This document shows, piece by piece, positions 34,207 through 43,057 of a DNA stretch of 64,000 nucleotides (within the stretch, counting starts at the first letter, position 1; each line of letters opens with the position of its first letter). Below the pieces are notes generated by a model, which was not told the DNA's origin, did no database searches, and saw only the letters and a program-made list of their open reading frames with translations. The DNA comes from Sphingosinicella sp041916975. GTDB lineage: Bacteria > Pseudomonadota > Alphaproteobacteria > Sphingomonadales > Sphingomonadaceae. The position numbers and the translations under genes were made by a program. Location of the stretch: NCBI RefSeq assembly GCF_041916975.1, contig NZ_JAYRYK010000001.1, positions 806,001-870,000 on the forward strand, given 5' to 3'.

Positions 34207-35003
34207 CCGTTTTCGCCGACAACCTCCTTGCTGGCCACGCCGCGTTCGTCGCGGGCGGCACCAGCGGCATCAACCTCGCCATCGCCAAGGCCTATGCCGC
34301 CGCGGGTGCGAAGGTCGCCGTGCTCAGTCGCAAGCCGGAGAAGGTGGAGGCCGCCGTCGCCGAAATCGGCCACGGCGCGATCGGCTTCGCGGCCGACGTG
34401 CGTGAAAGCGATGCGGTTCAGGCCGCGATGCGTAGCGCCGCCGACGCCTTCGGGCCGCTGTCGATCGTCGTGTCGGGCGCGGCGGGGAATTTCATCGCGC
34501 CAGCCGCCCAGATGTCGGCCAACGCGTTCTGCACCGTCGTGGAGATCGACCTCATCGGCACGTTCAACGTGCTGCGCGCCGCCTATGACGTGGCGCGGAA
34601 ACCGGGATGCCGGATGATCAACATCTCCGCCCCGCAATCGACCGCGCCCTATTGGGGGCAGGCGCACGTCTGCTCGGCGAAGGCGGCGATCGACATGCTG
34701 ACCCGCGCGCTGGCGCTGGAATGGGGGCCGGAAGGCATCTGCGTCAACGCCATCGTCCCCGGCCCCATCGACGGCACCGAAGGCATGGCCCGCCTCGCCC
34801 CGACGCCGCAGGCGCGGCGGATCGCCGAGAGCGCGACCGCGCTCGGCCGCTTCGGCACCACCGGGGACATCGCCGAAATGGCGCTGTTCCTCGCGTCGGA
34901 CGCCGGCCGCTACGTGACTGGCGCGATCCTCAATTGCGACGGCGGACAGACACTTTCGGGCGGGGGCGCCTTCTCGCCCGCCGTCATCGCCGCACAAGGC
35001 TGA
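34203..35003 (+). CDS. SDR oxidoreductase resembling 2,4-dienoyl-CoA reductase
   Basis: The 266-residue product has GGTSGINLA as the NADP loop and SGAAGNFIAPA, the AAGNF pattern characteristic of 2,4-dienoyl-CoA reductases. In place of YxxxK it reads VCSAKAAIDMLTRALALEWGP. Loss of the SDR tyrosine with retention of Lys is also seen in mitochondrial and peroxisomal dienoyl-CoA reductases, so this is subgroup-specific rather than decay. It may remove double bonds from an acyl-CoA made in this pathway (inference). The ATG overlaps the lactonase stop; the frame extends upstream as a shadow. Confidence 0.88.
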   Translation: MTVFADNLLAGHAAFVAGGTSGINLAIAKAYAAAGAKVAVLSRKPEKVEAAVAEIGHGAIGFAADVRESDAVQAAMRSAADAFGPLSIVVSGAAGNFIAPAAQMSANAFCTVVEIDLIGTFNVLRAAYDVARKPGCRMINISAPQSTAPYWGQAHVCSAKAAIDMLTRALALEWGPEGICVNAIVPGPIDGTEGMARLAPTPQARRIAESATALGRFGTTGDIAEMALFLASDAGRYVTGAILNCDGGQTLSGGGAFSPAVIAAQG

Positions 35004-35019
35004 GCTGCAGGAGAGCGAG

Positions 35020-36006
35020 ATGCGCAAATCCCCCAAGGTCATCATCACCAGCGCGACGACAGGCGCGATGCACATGCCGATCATGTCGCCGTACCTGCCG
35101 ATCACGCCCGACGAGATCGTCGCCGATTCGGTGGCGGCCGCCGAAGCCGGCGCGGCGATCGTCCACCTGCACGCGCGCGATCCCGAAACCGGCTGCCCGG
35201 TCACCGATCCCGCCGTCTACGCGCTCTATCTTTCGCGCATCAAGCAGCAGTCGGACGTGATCATCAACATCACCACCGGCCAGCCTGCGATCCGCCGCAA
35301 TCCCGAAACGGGCGGCTTCGACGTGAAGAGCAACTGGGCCGAGGTGATCGAGGAACGGCTCGCGGCGCCCAAGGAATTCTCGCCCGAGATCACCAGCTTC
35401 AACATGGGGCCGATGAACGCCGCGAGCTGGATGCTGGGGCGCAAGTATGACTTCGACAAGCTGCGCGACTGGGAGAAGCTGTTCGTCCAGTCGACCCGCG
35501 ACCTCACTATGGCCAACACGTGGGCGAGCATGGAGAAGATCGCGCAGGAGCTGGGGCGGGACCGGGGCGTCGTGTTCGAATACGAATGCTTCGATATCGG
35601 CCATCTCTATTCGCTGAAGATGCTGGAGACGATGGGCGTGGTGGAACCACCCTATTTCATCCAGTCGGTGTTCGGCTTCCTCGGCGGCATCGGCAGCACG
35701 CCGCGCCATGTGCTCCACTTCCGCGAAACCGCCGACGAGCTGTTTGGCGACACGTATTACTGGTCGCTGCTGGCGGCGGGGAAGGAGCAGATGCGCCTCA
35801 CCACGCAGGCGGCGTTGCTGGGCGGCAACGTCCGCGTCGGGATGGAGGATAGCCTGTGGCTCGGCAAAGGCCAGCTCGCCAAATCATCGGGCGAGCAGGT
35901 GGCGAAGATCCGCCGCATTCTGGAAGAACTCGGCCTCGAGATCGCGACGCCTGACGAGGCGCGCGCAATCCTCGGCACCAAGGGCAAGGACAAGGTGAAT
36001 TTCTGA
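35020..36006 (+). CDS. BKACE-family beta-keto acid cleavage enzyme, copy 2
   Basis: At 328 residues it is longer than copy 1. IVHLHARDPETG holds the zinc ligands His49 and His51, INITTGQPA and ITSFNMGPMN line the pocket, and VRVGMEDSLWLGKGQ is the family C-terminal motif. The reaction would be acetyl-CoA-dependent cleavage of a beta-keto acid. It is followed directly by an aminotransferase whose closest familiar relatives act on beta-amino acids and so produce beta-keto acids. Its stop shares bases with that gene's start (TGATG). An AGGAGA lies in front of its ATG. Confidence 0.92.
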   Translation: MRKSPKVIITSATTGAMHMPIMSPYLPITPDEIVADSVAAAEAGAAIVHLHARDPETGCPVTDPAVYALYLSRIKQQSDVIINITTGQPAIRRNPETGGFDVKSNWAEVIEERLAAPKEFSPEITSFNMGPMNAASWMLGRKYDFDKLRDWEKLFVQSTRDLTMANTWASMEKIAQELGRDRGVVFEYECFDIGHLYSLKMLETMGVVEPPYFIQSVFGFLGGIGSTPRHVLHFRETADELFGDTYYWSLLAAGKEQMRLTTQAALLGGNVRVGMEDSLWLGKGQLAKSSGEQVAKIRRILEELGLEIATPDEARAILGTKGKDKVNF

Positions 36007-37343
36007 TGGGTTCCACCCCTGCCCCGCCGAACCACAACCAGAGCGTTTCAGAGCGTCTTTTCACGCGCGCGCAGGCGGTGATGCCGTCGGGCTACACGCG
36101 CCATCTCGCCGTCGCCAAGCCCTATCCGATCTATGCCGATCACGCCGAAGGCTGCTGGATCACCGACGTCGAGGGCAACCGCAAGATCGACTGGATCAAC
36201 AACTTCTCGGCGCTGATCCACGGTCACAACAAGCGCGAGATCATCGACGTGCTTTCGGCGCAGGCGGCGCGGCTGATGTCGGCGGTGCTGCCGACCGAAT
36301 GGGAGGTTGAGCTCGCGGAGATCCTCTGCGCGCGCATCCCCTCCATCGAGCGCGTGCGCTTCATGAACAGCGGCACCGAAGCGAACCAGATCGCGGTGAA
36401 GGCCGCGCGCGCCTATACCGGCAAGCCCAAGATCGCCAAGATGGAGGGCGGCTATCACGGCCAGTTCGACCTGCTTGAAGCGAGCTTCCAGTCGACGCCC
36501 GAAAACTGGGGCGATCCGCGCCGGCCCAAAGCGACCGCCTATCAGGCGGGCCATCCGCAGGGCCTGCTCGACCTCGTGACCATCCTGCCGCTCAACGACA
36601 TCGAGGCGACCCGCGAAATCCTGCGCGCCGAAGCCGATCAGCTCGCCGCCGTCATCCTCGATCCGCAGCGGCTTCAGCTCGGCATGGTGCAGCCGGATCT
36701 GGCGTTCCTCGAAATGCTCCGCGAGGAGACCGAGCGCCTCGGCATCCTTCTCATCTTCGACGAAGTCTGGTCGCTGCGCGCCGGCCATGGCGGCTATCAG
36801 GGCAAGATCGGCATCACCCCCGACCTCACCACGATGGGCAAGATCATCGGCGGCGGCATTCCGGTTGGGGCCTGCGGCGGCAAACAGGAATATATGTCGG
36901 TGTTCGAGATCGATTCCGGCGATCCCAAAATCAAGCACAGCGGCACGTTCACCGCGAACCCGATGGCGATGGCCTGCGGCACCACATCGCTGCGGCTGCT
37001 GACCCCGGGCGCTTTCGACGATCTCGCCGCCAAGGGCGATCGCCTGCGCGAAGGTCTCGCGCAGATCCAGCACGATCTCGATCTCGACGGCGTCGTGCTC
37101 GGCGAGGGTTCGATATCGGTGCTGGTGATGACGCGAAAGCCGCTGCGCAATTACCGCGATCTGGCCTTCGCGGCGTCAACCGATCTCGCCGCGCGCCTTC
37201 CCATCATCCAGAAACTGCTCGCCGAGGAACAGCTGCTAACGATGCGCGGCGGTTTTGTCGGATCGACGCCGATGACGAATGATGACATCGATTTCACGAT
37301 CGCGGGGGCGCGCCGCGCGTTCACGCGCTTCAAGGCCCTGTAG
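36006..37343 (+). CDS. Class III aminotransferase, beta-amino-acid type, copy 1
   Basis: This 445-residue fold-type I PLP enzyme has the N-terminal pattern AQAVMPSGYTRH, MNSGTEANQIAVKAAR, GGYHGQFD, the PLP-ring Asp252 in IFDEVW, and Lys279 in TMGKIIGGGIP. It resembles glutamate-1-semialdehyde aminomutase and the bacterial beta-phenylalanine aminotransferases in these segments. Because the gene follows a BKACE gene and has a close paralogue two genes on, I favour transamination of a beta-amino acid over a role in heme synthesis. Confidence 0.9.
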   Translation: MGSTPAPPNHNQSVSERLFTRAQAVMPSGYTRHLAVAKPYPIYADHAEGCWITDVEGNRKIDWINNFSALIHGHNKREIIDVLSAQAARLMSAVLPTEWEVELAEILCARIPSIERVRFMNSGTEANQIAVKAARAYTGKPKIAKMEGGYHGQFDLLEASFQSTPENWGDPRRPKATAYQAGHPQGLLDLVTILPLNDIEATREILRAEADQLAAVILDPQRLQLGMVQPDLAFLEMLREETERLGILLIFDEVWSLRAGHGGYQGKIGITPDLTTMGKIIGGGIPVGACGGKQEYMSVFEIDSGDPKIKHSGTFTANPMAMACGTTSLRLLTPGAFDDLAAKGDRLREGLAQIQHDLDLDGVVLGEGSISVLVMTRKPLRNYRDLAFAASTDLAARLPIIQKLLAEEQLLTMRGGFVGSTPMTNDDIDFTIAGARRAFTRFKAL

Positions 37344-37363
37344 ACGGCAAGGGAGGACGACGT

Positions 37364-38425
37364 ATGCGCGATTCCATTCGGGCCCACCCCTTCCGCTGGT
37401 TCTATGCGATCGCGTTCGGCATCGCTTCGCTGCTGTGGACGTATGCCGTCGTCGCGGAGATCGTGGCGCCCGATGCCTATGGTCCGGGTCAATCGCTGGT
37501 CGATCATTATTTCACGGTGCGGGCGGAGGTTCTCGCCGCGCATCCGCTGATCGCCGCGCACCCTGACGGGGTTCCGGCGACGCTGCTGTCTTACTGGGCG
37601 GTACCGCTGGTGTTTCCGTTCCTGTTCTTTCCCGGCGCACCGACCACGGCGGCGCTGATCGTCGTCGCGGCCGGGTGGGGGAAATCGGGCCTGAAGGCAC
37701 TGCTCTCGCTCTATCACCCGCTGCGCGGCAGCCTCGGCTGGCGTGAGGGCGCGCGCCTCTATCTCACGCTCCTGCTGCTGGTCGCGGGCGTTGCCGCGCT
37801 GGCCGGGACAGTCACCTGGCTCCGTGCGGGCGACCTCGCCCTGCCGGGGCTCATCCAAGGCTTCGGCCTGCAATCCGCCGCCATGTTCACAAGCGCGTGG
37901 CTCGTCGCGCTCTTCGCCAATCAAGGCGCCCTGCTGGAGGAACTCGGCTGGCGGGGGTTCGCTTGGCCCCTGCTCGTCCACAAGTTCGGGGTGCCGCTCG
38001 TCGCCGCGGTCGTGCTCGGCATCTGCTGGGCGCTGTGGCATTTCCCGCGCGAGGTGCCGCTGCTGCTCGCCGGGCAGAACACGCTACCGCGTCTGCTCGC
38101 CGGGCAGTCGGTGTTCATCGCAAGCTGCGTGGGGATGACCATCATCGCGGGCTATTTCGTGAACCTATCCGGCGGCAGCGTGTGGCCGGCGATCATCGTG
38201 CACGGCAGCTTCAACATGATCGGTTCGGCGATGCGCTTCGAGCTTCCCGGCGCAGGCGGATCGGGACAGGTGCACATCAGCCTGATGGTGCTGTGGATCA
38301 TCCTCGCCGCCGCCGTGCTTCTGGTCGCGGGGCGCGATCTCGGCTGGCAGCGGCGCATGGCGCTGCACGGTGGCGACGGCAACACCGACCCCTCGCGCCT
38401 CTGGTCGAAAGAAGGCAGCAACTGA
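37364..38425 (+). CDS. CPBP-family intramembrane protease resembling microcystinase MlrA
   Basis: The 353-residue protein has about eight hydrophobic segments. The CPBP/Abi catalytic motifs are complete: Glu192-Glu193 and Arg197 in LLEELGWRGFAWP, His226 in LWHFPRE, and His280/Asn284 in VHGSFN (HxxxN). Length and wording recall MlrA of microcystin-degrading sphingomonads (EELGWRGFA, WHLPRD, VHALHN) more than CAAX prenyl proteases; this is from memory, not an alignment. MlrA opens cyclic peptides by hydrolysing a peptide bond in the membrane. Position between two aminotransferase genes in a catabolic operon supports a degradative role. A bacteriocin-immunity or general CPBP role remains possible. 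Confidence 0.85.
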   Translation: MRDSIRAHPFRWFYAIAFGIASLLWTYAVVAEIVAPDAYGPGQSLVDHYFTVRAEVLAAHPLIAAHPDGVPATLLSYWAVPLVFPFLFFPGAPTTAALIVVAAGWGKSGLKALLSLYHPLRGSLGWREGARLYLTLLLLVAGVAALAGTVTWLRAGDLALPGLIQGFGLQSAAMFTSAWLVALFANQGALLEELGWRGFAWPLLVHKFGVPLVAAVVLGICWALWHFPREVPLLLAGQNTLPRLLAGQSVFIASCVGMTIIAGYFVNLSGGSVWPAIIVHGSFNMIGSAMRFELPGAGGSGQVHISLMVLWIILAAAVLLVAGRDLGWQRRMALHGGDGNTDPSRLWSKEGSN

Positions 38426-39756
38426 TGTTCCCCGACAGCCAATCCCGCTCCGCCGCATTGTTCGATCGCGCGCGCGCGGTGCAGCCGGGCGCCAACACGC
38501 GCCACATGATCACCTTCGCGCCCTACGTGATCTACGCGGAGCGCGGCGACGGCTGCCGCGTCACCGATGTCGACGGGAACGTCTACATCGACTGGGTCAA
38601 CAACTTCTCCACGAACATCCACGGCTACGGCTACCCGCCGATCGTCGAGGCGATCAAGGCGCAGGCGGAGCGGATGCTGTGCTGCATCCTGCCGACCGAG
38701 GCCGAGATCGCGCTTTCCGAGATCATCGTGGAACGCTGGCCGGGGATCGATCAGGTGCGCTTCACCAACAGCGGCACCGAGGCGGTGATGGTCGCGGTGA
38801 AGGCCGCGCGCGCGATCACCGGCCGCAGCAAAATCGCCAAGACCGAGGGCGGCTATCACGGCCAGTTCGATCTCGTCGAGGCGAGCTTCCTGCCGACACC
38901 CGCCAACTGGGGGCCGGAGGATCGCCCGGCCGCGCCACCGCTCGGCCACGGCACGCCGCAATCGCTACTGGACGAGGCCGTCATCGTCCCGTTCAACGCC
39001 GTCGATGCCACGCTGGCGCGGCTCGAGGAGGAGAAGGACGCCCTCGCCGCCGTGATCATCGATCCGATCCCGGCAAGGCTCGGCTTCGCACCGGCGAGCG
39101 AGGCGTATCTCACGGCGCTGCGCCGCTTCTGCACGGAGAACGGTATCGTCCTGATCTTCGACGAGGTCTTCTGCGGACGCGCTGGCTATCACGGCGCGCA
39201 GGGCCGCCTCGGCGTGCTTCCCGATCTCACCGCGCTCGGCAAGATCATCGGCGGCGGGCTGCCCATCGGCGCGGTCGGCGGTACAAGGGAAGCGATGGCG
39301 ATCTTCGACAATCTCGCCGGGCCGCTGAAGATGAGCCACAGCGGCACATTCACCGGCAATCCAATGAGCATGGTCGCCGGTATTGCGGCGATGCGCGGGC
39401 TGACGCCGGAGGTGTTCGCGCGCCTCGAAGCGCAGGGAGAGAGTCTGCGCCGGGGTCTGATGGAACGCATGGCGGCGTTCGGCCTCGACATGCGCGCCAA
39501 CGGGCTCGCTTCCATGACCAGCCTGCAGTTCTTTTCCGAGCCCGCCGACAATTATCGCGAATTCCATAACCGCTCGGGCGACGCCTATCTCGACCGGATG
39601 CGGCGCCTTCACCGCGACATGCTGAACGCGGGGCTGCTGATGGCGACGCGCGGGCTGATGGTGGGATCGACCGCGATGACCGACGCCGACATCGACGAGA
39701 CACTGGCGCGCGCCGAAACCGCCTTGCAGGCGTTCGCACAGAGAGAGGCCGCATGA
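38425..39756 (+). CDS. Class III aminotransferase, beta-amino-acid type, copy 2
   Basis: The 443-residue product is a paralogue of copy 1. ARAVQPGANTRHM near the N-terminus, FTNSGTEAVMVAVKAAR, GGYHGQFD, Asp246 in IFDEVF, and PLP Lys273 in ALGKIIGGGLP are all present. The N-terminal arrangement resembles beta-phenylalanine aminotransferase of Variovorax as I remember it. It starts by a TGATG overlap with the protease gene. The longer upstream frame is a shadow of the protease. Confidence 0.9.
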   Translation: MFPDSQSRSAALFDRARAVQPGANTRHMITFAPYVIYAERGDGCRVTDVDGNVYIDWVNNFSTNIHGYGYPPIVEAIKAQAERMLCCILPTEAEIALSEIIVERWPGIDQVRFTNSGTEAVMVAVKAARAITGRSKIAKTEGGYHGQFDLVEASFLPTPANWGPEDRPAAPPLGHGTPQSLLDEAVIVPFNAVDATLARLEEEKDALAAVIIDPIPARLGFAPASEAYLTALRRFCTENGIVLIFDEVFCGRAGYHGAQGRLGVLPDLTALGKIIGGGLPIGAVGGTREAMAIFDNLAGPLKMSHSGTFTGNPMSMVAGIAAMRGLTPEVFARLEAQGESLRRGLMERMAAFGLDMRANGLASMTSLQFFSEPADNYREFHNRSGDAYLDRMRRLHRDMLNAGLLMATRGLMVGSTAMTDADIDETLARAETALQAFAQREAA

Positions 39757-40538
39757 ACCGCCGCTTCTCGACCAGCGTCTCGCTGATGTTCCGCGAGTTC
39801 GCCATGCCGGAGCGGTTCGCGCAGGCGAAGGCGGCGGGCTTCGAAGGCGTGGAGATCCAGTTCCTTGCCGAGGGCGACCTCGCCGAAATGGCGACAGCCG
39901 CAGCGGCGGCGGAGATCGACGTTACGCTCATCAATGTCAACATGGGCGACTACATGGCCGGCGGCGCGGGCCTCTCGGGCGTTCCGGGCCGCGAGGCGAT
40001 GTTCCGCAGCGAATTCGCCAGTGCTCTCGATGCGGCGGAGGTGCTGGGCGCCCGCTTCGTCCATCTCGGGCCTTCGCGCATTCCCACCGATAGCGATCGC
40101 GCCGCCTGTCTCGATACGTACCGCCGCAACATCGACCATGCCGTGGCGGCGGCCGCGCAGCGGGGCAGCACGGCACGGCTGCTGGTCGAGCCGATGAACC
40201 GCGTCGACGCGCCGGACGCGCTGATCAACGACATCGACGACGGCGCCGCGCTGATCCGGGCCGCTTACGAAGGCGTGATCGGGCTGCAGTTCGATATCTA
40301 TCATGTCGCAATGAACGGGCACGATCCGGCCGAGGCCTACGCCCGCCACCGTGACATTGCCGCGCACGTCCAGTTCTCCGACATTCCGGGGCGGCAGCCG
40401 CCGGGCGACGGCACGCTGGATTTCACGAGTGTTTTCGCGGGCATCGAAAGCCACGGCTACGATGGTCTTCTCGGTGCCGAATACATGCCGCGCCAGCCGA
40501 CACTGGAAACGCTCGGCTGGATGAAGCGGCTTGCCTGA
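39753..40538 (+). CDS. Hydroxypyruvate-isomerase-like TIM-barrel protein
   Basis: This 261-residue protein of the AP-endonuclease-2/xylose-isomerase-like barrel group starts TSVSLMFREFAMPERFAQAKAAGF and keeps VEIQF, VHLGPSRI, LLVEPMNRVD and LQFDIYHVA, the order found in Hyi hydroxypyruvate isomerases. The metal residues (Glu in VEPMN, Asp/His in FDIYH, His in HVQFSD, Glu in GAEYM) are in place. A dehydrogenase of the tartronate semialdehyde reductase family is encoded upstream, but isomerase specificity is unproven. The ATG overlaps the previous stop. Confidence 0.87.
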   Translation: MNRRFSTSVSLMFREFAMPERFAQAKAAGFEGVEIQFLAEGDLAEMATAAAAAEIDVTLINVNMGDYMAGGAGLSGVPGREAMFRSEFASALDAAEVLGARFVHLGPSRIPTDSDRAACLDTYRRNIDHAVAAAAQRGSTARLLVEPMNRVDAPDALINDIDDGAALIRAAYEGVIGLQFDIYHVAMNGHDPAEAYARHRDIAAHVQFSDIPGRQPPGDGTLDFTSVFAGIESHGYDGLLGAEYMPRQPTLETLGWMKRLA

Positions 40539-41685
40539 CGTGGCTGACATCAACCTCCTGACAGACAAAAACATCCACGGCGCAGTGGTGCGTGTCGAGG
40601 ATGCCGAGGGCGCACCGCTTCTGGTCGCGGCGGCCGGCGAAGCGCGGCCCGGCATCGCCATGACCGCGGCGCACGGCTTCCACATCGCCAGCGTCACCAA
40701 GACGATGACCGCAGCGGTCGTGCTGCAGCTCGCGGAGGAAGGCGCGCTGGGCCCGCGCGGCATCGATGCCGCGTACGGCGACTTCGGCGTGTTCGCGCCG
40801 GAGATCATGGCGCGGCTGCACAGAAGCGGCGGCGAGAGCCTCGCGCACCGCATCACGCTGAGGCATCTGCTGACGCACACCAGCGGCCTCCGCGATGCGA
40901 TGGAGGATGACGCGGCGACGCTCGGCGGGCCAGCGCCGGACTCGCTGATCGGGCGGATACTGGCGCCGGGCGGCGATCGGCGCCGCGCATGGAAGCCGTG
41001 GGACCCGGAACGGCCGCTCGACCCCGAGGCGGGGGTGATCAACCTGTTCCTCGCGAACGGCACGGCGGACGCGCCGCTCGCCGCGCCGGGCGAGGGCTTC
41101 CACTATTCCGACACCGGCTTCATGCTGCTCGCCCTGCTGATCGAAAAGCTGACCGGATGCACGCTGGGCGATGCCTACCGCGAGCGCCTGTTCGCGCCGC
41201 TCGGCCTCGCCGACACGTATCTGGCGTACCGCAACGATCCGCCCGGCCTCGGCCCGCACCGCGAGCCGGAAGCGGAAGTCTGGATGGGGCCGATGCCGGT
41301 GCTGGGCAGCGGCGCCAGCCTGTCGTTCGACTGGGGCGGCGGCGGCGTGGTGTCGAGCGCGGCCTCGCTCAACCGCTTCCTGCGCGGGCTGCTCGGCGGC
41401 GCGCTGTTCCGGGAGCTCCGAACGCTCGCAGCGATGCTCGACTGGCAAACGCCGCCGGGGCTCGCAGCGCCGCGCACGGGCGTCGGGCTCGGTATCTTTC
41501 GGACCGAGGACGCCGGCCTCGAGCTGATCGGGCATTCGGGCGCGAGCGGCGCCAAGATGTTCCATGCGCCCCGACACGGTTTCTTCATCGCCGGCACGAT
41601 CAACCAGATGGCCGGCCCCGGCACATGGCACTGGCCGATCGCACACCAATTCGCGGCGGCATCTTCAACGGGAGGACAGGCATGA
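40531..41685 (+). CDS. Serine beta-lactamase-family (S12) hydrolase, MlrB-like by context
   Basis: The 384-residue protein has the penicillin-binding fold motifs: Ser54-x-x-Lys57 in IASVTKTM, Tyr192 in HYSDTG, and HSGASG near the end for the third box. Such proteins may be esterases, D-aminopeptidases or beta-lactamases. MlrB, which cuts linearised microcystin, is a serine hydrolase of this broad type, so its place behind an MlrA-like protease is suggestive. No signal peptide is visible. TTG 40531 overlaps the previous gene; GTG 40540, just after its stop, is the other start. Confidence 0.87.
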   Translation: MPDVADINLLTDKNIHGAVVRVEDAEGAPLLVAAAGEARPGIAMTAAHGFHIASVTKTMTAAVVLQLAEEGALGPRGIDAAYGDFGVFAPEIMARLHRSGGESLAHRITLRHLLTHTSGLRDAMEDDAATLGGPAPDSLIGRILAPGGDRRRAWKPWDPERPLDPEAGVINLFLANGTADAPLAAPGEGFHYSDTGFMLLALLIEKLTGCTLGDAYRERLFAPLGLADTYLAYRNDPPGLGPHREPEAEVWMGPMPVLGSGASLSFDWGGGGVVSSAASLNRFLRGLLGGALFRELRTLAAMLDWQTPPGLAAPRTGVGLGIFRTEDAGLELIGHSGASGAKMFHAPRHGFFIAGTINQMAGPGTWHWPIAHQFAAASSTGGQA

Positions 41686-42101
41686 CACATGACAGGGCGA
41701 ATGCGCTCATCACGCATATTCTCGGCGCGATCGAGAGCGGCGATCATGCTGCGATCGAGGCGATGCTGGCCGATCAGGTGGAATTGAACACGCCGCGTTT
41801 CCTGAAGCCGATCCGCGACAGGAAGCATGTCACCATCGTGCTGCAGACGATCCCCAAGGTGATCGAGAACTTCCACTATGTCCGCACCTGGCCCGCCGCC
41901 GACGAGGCGATCATGGAGTTCAAGGGCAATATCGGCGCGATCGAGGTCCACGGGCTCGACATTTTCCACCTCGATGCCAGCGGCAAGGTCGACGAGTTGA
42001 CCGTCTTCATCCGTCCCACCAAGGCGCACGCTGCGCTCGGCGAGGCGGAGGACGCGCTGATCCTCTCGCAGCTCGAAAAGGCAAAGGGCGGCGCGGCCTG
42101 A
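41682..42101 (+). CDS. SnoaL/NTF2-like protein
   Basis: The 139-residue product starts with a helix and then ESGDHAAIEAMLADQVELNTPRF, the usual entry of NTF2-like cone folds, followed by strands such as EAIMEFKGNIGAIEVHGLDIF and GKVDELTVFIRP. The fold serves small hydrolases, isomerases and dehydratases as well as binding proteins; no catalytic set can be assigned. GGAGGACAGG precedes the ATG, which overlaps the S12 gene stop. Confidence 0.82.
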   Translation: MTHDRANALITHILGAIESGDHAAIEAMLADQVELNTPRFLKPIRDRKHVTIVLQTIPKVIENFHYVRTWPAADEAIMEFKGNIGAIEVHGLDIFHLDASGKVDELTVFIRPTKAHAALGEAEDALILSQLEKAKGGAA

Positions 42102-43057
42102 TGCTGCGCGCCGACGATCCGTATTGCGTGCCCCCGGCAGTAACCGCCGAGGGGCTGCTCGACGTCGGCGACGGCCATCACATCTACTGGACCGACAGCG
42201 GTGCCGGCATTCCCATGATCACCTGCCACGGCGGGCCGGGCGGAGCGATGATGGCGGGAGCGGCGCGTTTCACGGACCGGCGCCGCGTGCGCCACATCAT
42301 GTTCGATCAGCGCGGCTGCGGACGTTCGACGCCGCGCGGCCGGCTGGAGGCGAACAGCCTGCAGCATACAGTCGCCGACATGGAACGGCTGCGGCACCAT
42401 CTCGGCATCGAACGCTGGATCGTCAGCGGCGGATCGTGGGGCAGCACCGTGGCGCTCGCCTACGCGGAGGCGCATCCCGAACGCTGCCTCGGCCTGTTCC
42501 TCGTCAGCCTATGGCTGTGCCGGAAAGCCGATACCGACTGGTGGTTCCACGGCGTACAGGCGCTGTTCCCGGAGCTTTGGGAGAGCTTCGCCGCGATGGT
42601 GCCGGAGGCAGAGCGCACCGATCTTCGGGGCGCATACTGCCGCCGGATTCTCGGCGATGATCCCGAAGTCGCGGCGTGCTTCGCGACCAATCTTTTCCTC
42701 TATGAAGAAGGCTTCATGCACTTCGATGCGCCGATCGCGCCGCCCGACCCCGTGCGCGGGGCCGACTACGGCCGCATCTTCGCGCACTATGCGGCGCACG
42801 ACTTCTTCGTCGACGACGACATGCTGCTGCAGAACGCGGACCGCCTTGCCGCGATTCCGGTCTCGATCATCACCGGCCGCTACGATTGCTGCACGCCGCC
42901 GTCGAACGCCTGGGCGCTGGCGCAGCGCCTGCCGCACGCCCGGCTGGAGATCGTGCCCGGCGCGGGCCACTATCCCACCGAACCGGCGTTCGGCTATGCC
43001 GTGGCTCGCGCCGCGCAGGACTTCGTAGGACACATTGAACGGGAACTCGGCCGATGA
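42101..43057 (+). CDS. S33-family peptidase, proline iminopeptidase-like
   Basis: This 318-residue alpha/beta hydrolase has HGGPGG at the oxyanion hole, FDQRGCGRS, the nucleophile elbow GGSWGST, an Asp in GRYDCCTP, and His in GAGHYPTEP. HGGPGG with GGSWG is characteristic of proline iminopeptidases, which free N-terminal proline or other residues from short peptides. In this operon it would trim peptide fragments made by upstream proteases (inference). The start overlaps the SnoaL-like gene by one base. Confidence 0.9.
   Translation: MLRADDPYCVPPAVTAEGLLDVGDGHHIYWTDSGAGIPMITCHGGPGGAMMAGAARFTDRRRVRHIMFDQRGCGRSTPRGRLEANSLQHTVADMERLRHHLGIERWIVSGGSWGSTVALAYAEAHPERCLGLFLVSLWLCRKADTDWWFHGVQALFPELWESFAAMVPEAERTDLRGAYCRRILGDDPEVAACFATNLFLYEEGFMHFDAPIAPPDPVRGADYGRIFAHYAAHDFFVDDDMLLQNADRLAAIPVSIITGRYDCCTPPSNAWALAQRLPHARLEIVPGAGHYPTEPAFGYAVARAAQDFVGHIERELGR

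Noticed and set aside
37364..38425. Calling the protease mlrA outright
   Set aside because: Similarity is judged from memory and motifs only; mlrC is absent and the substrate is unknown.
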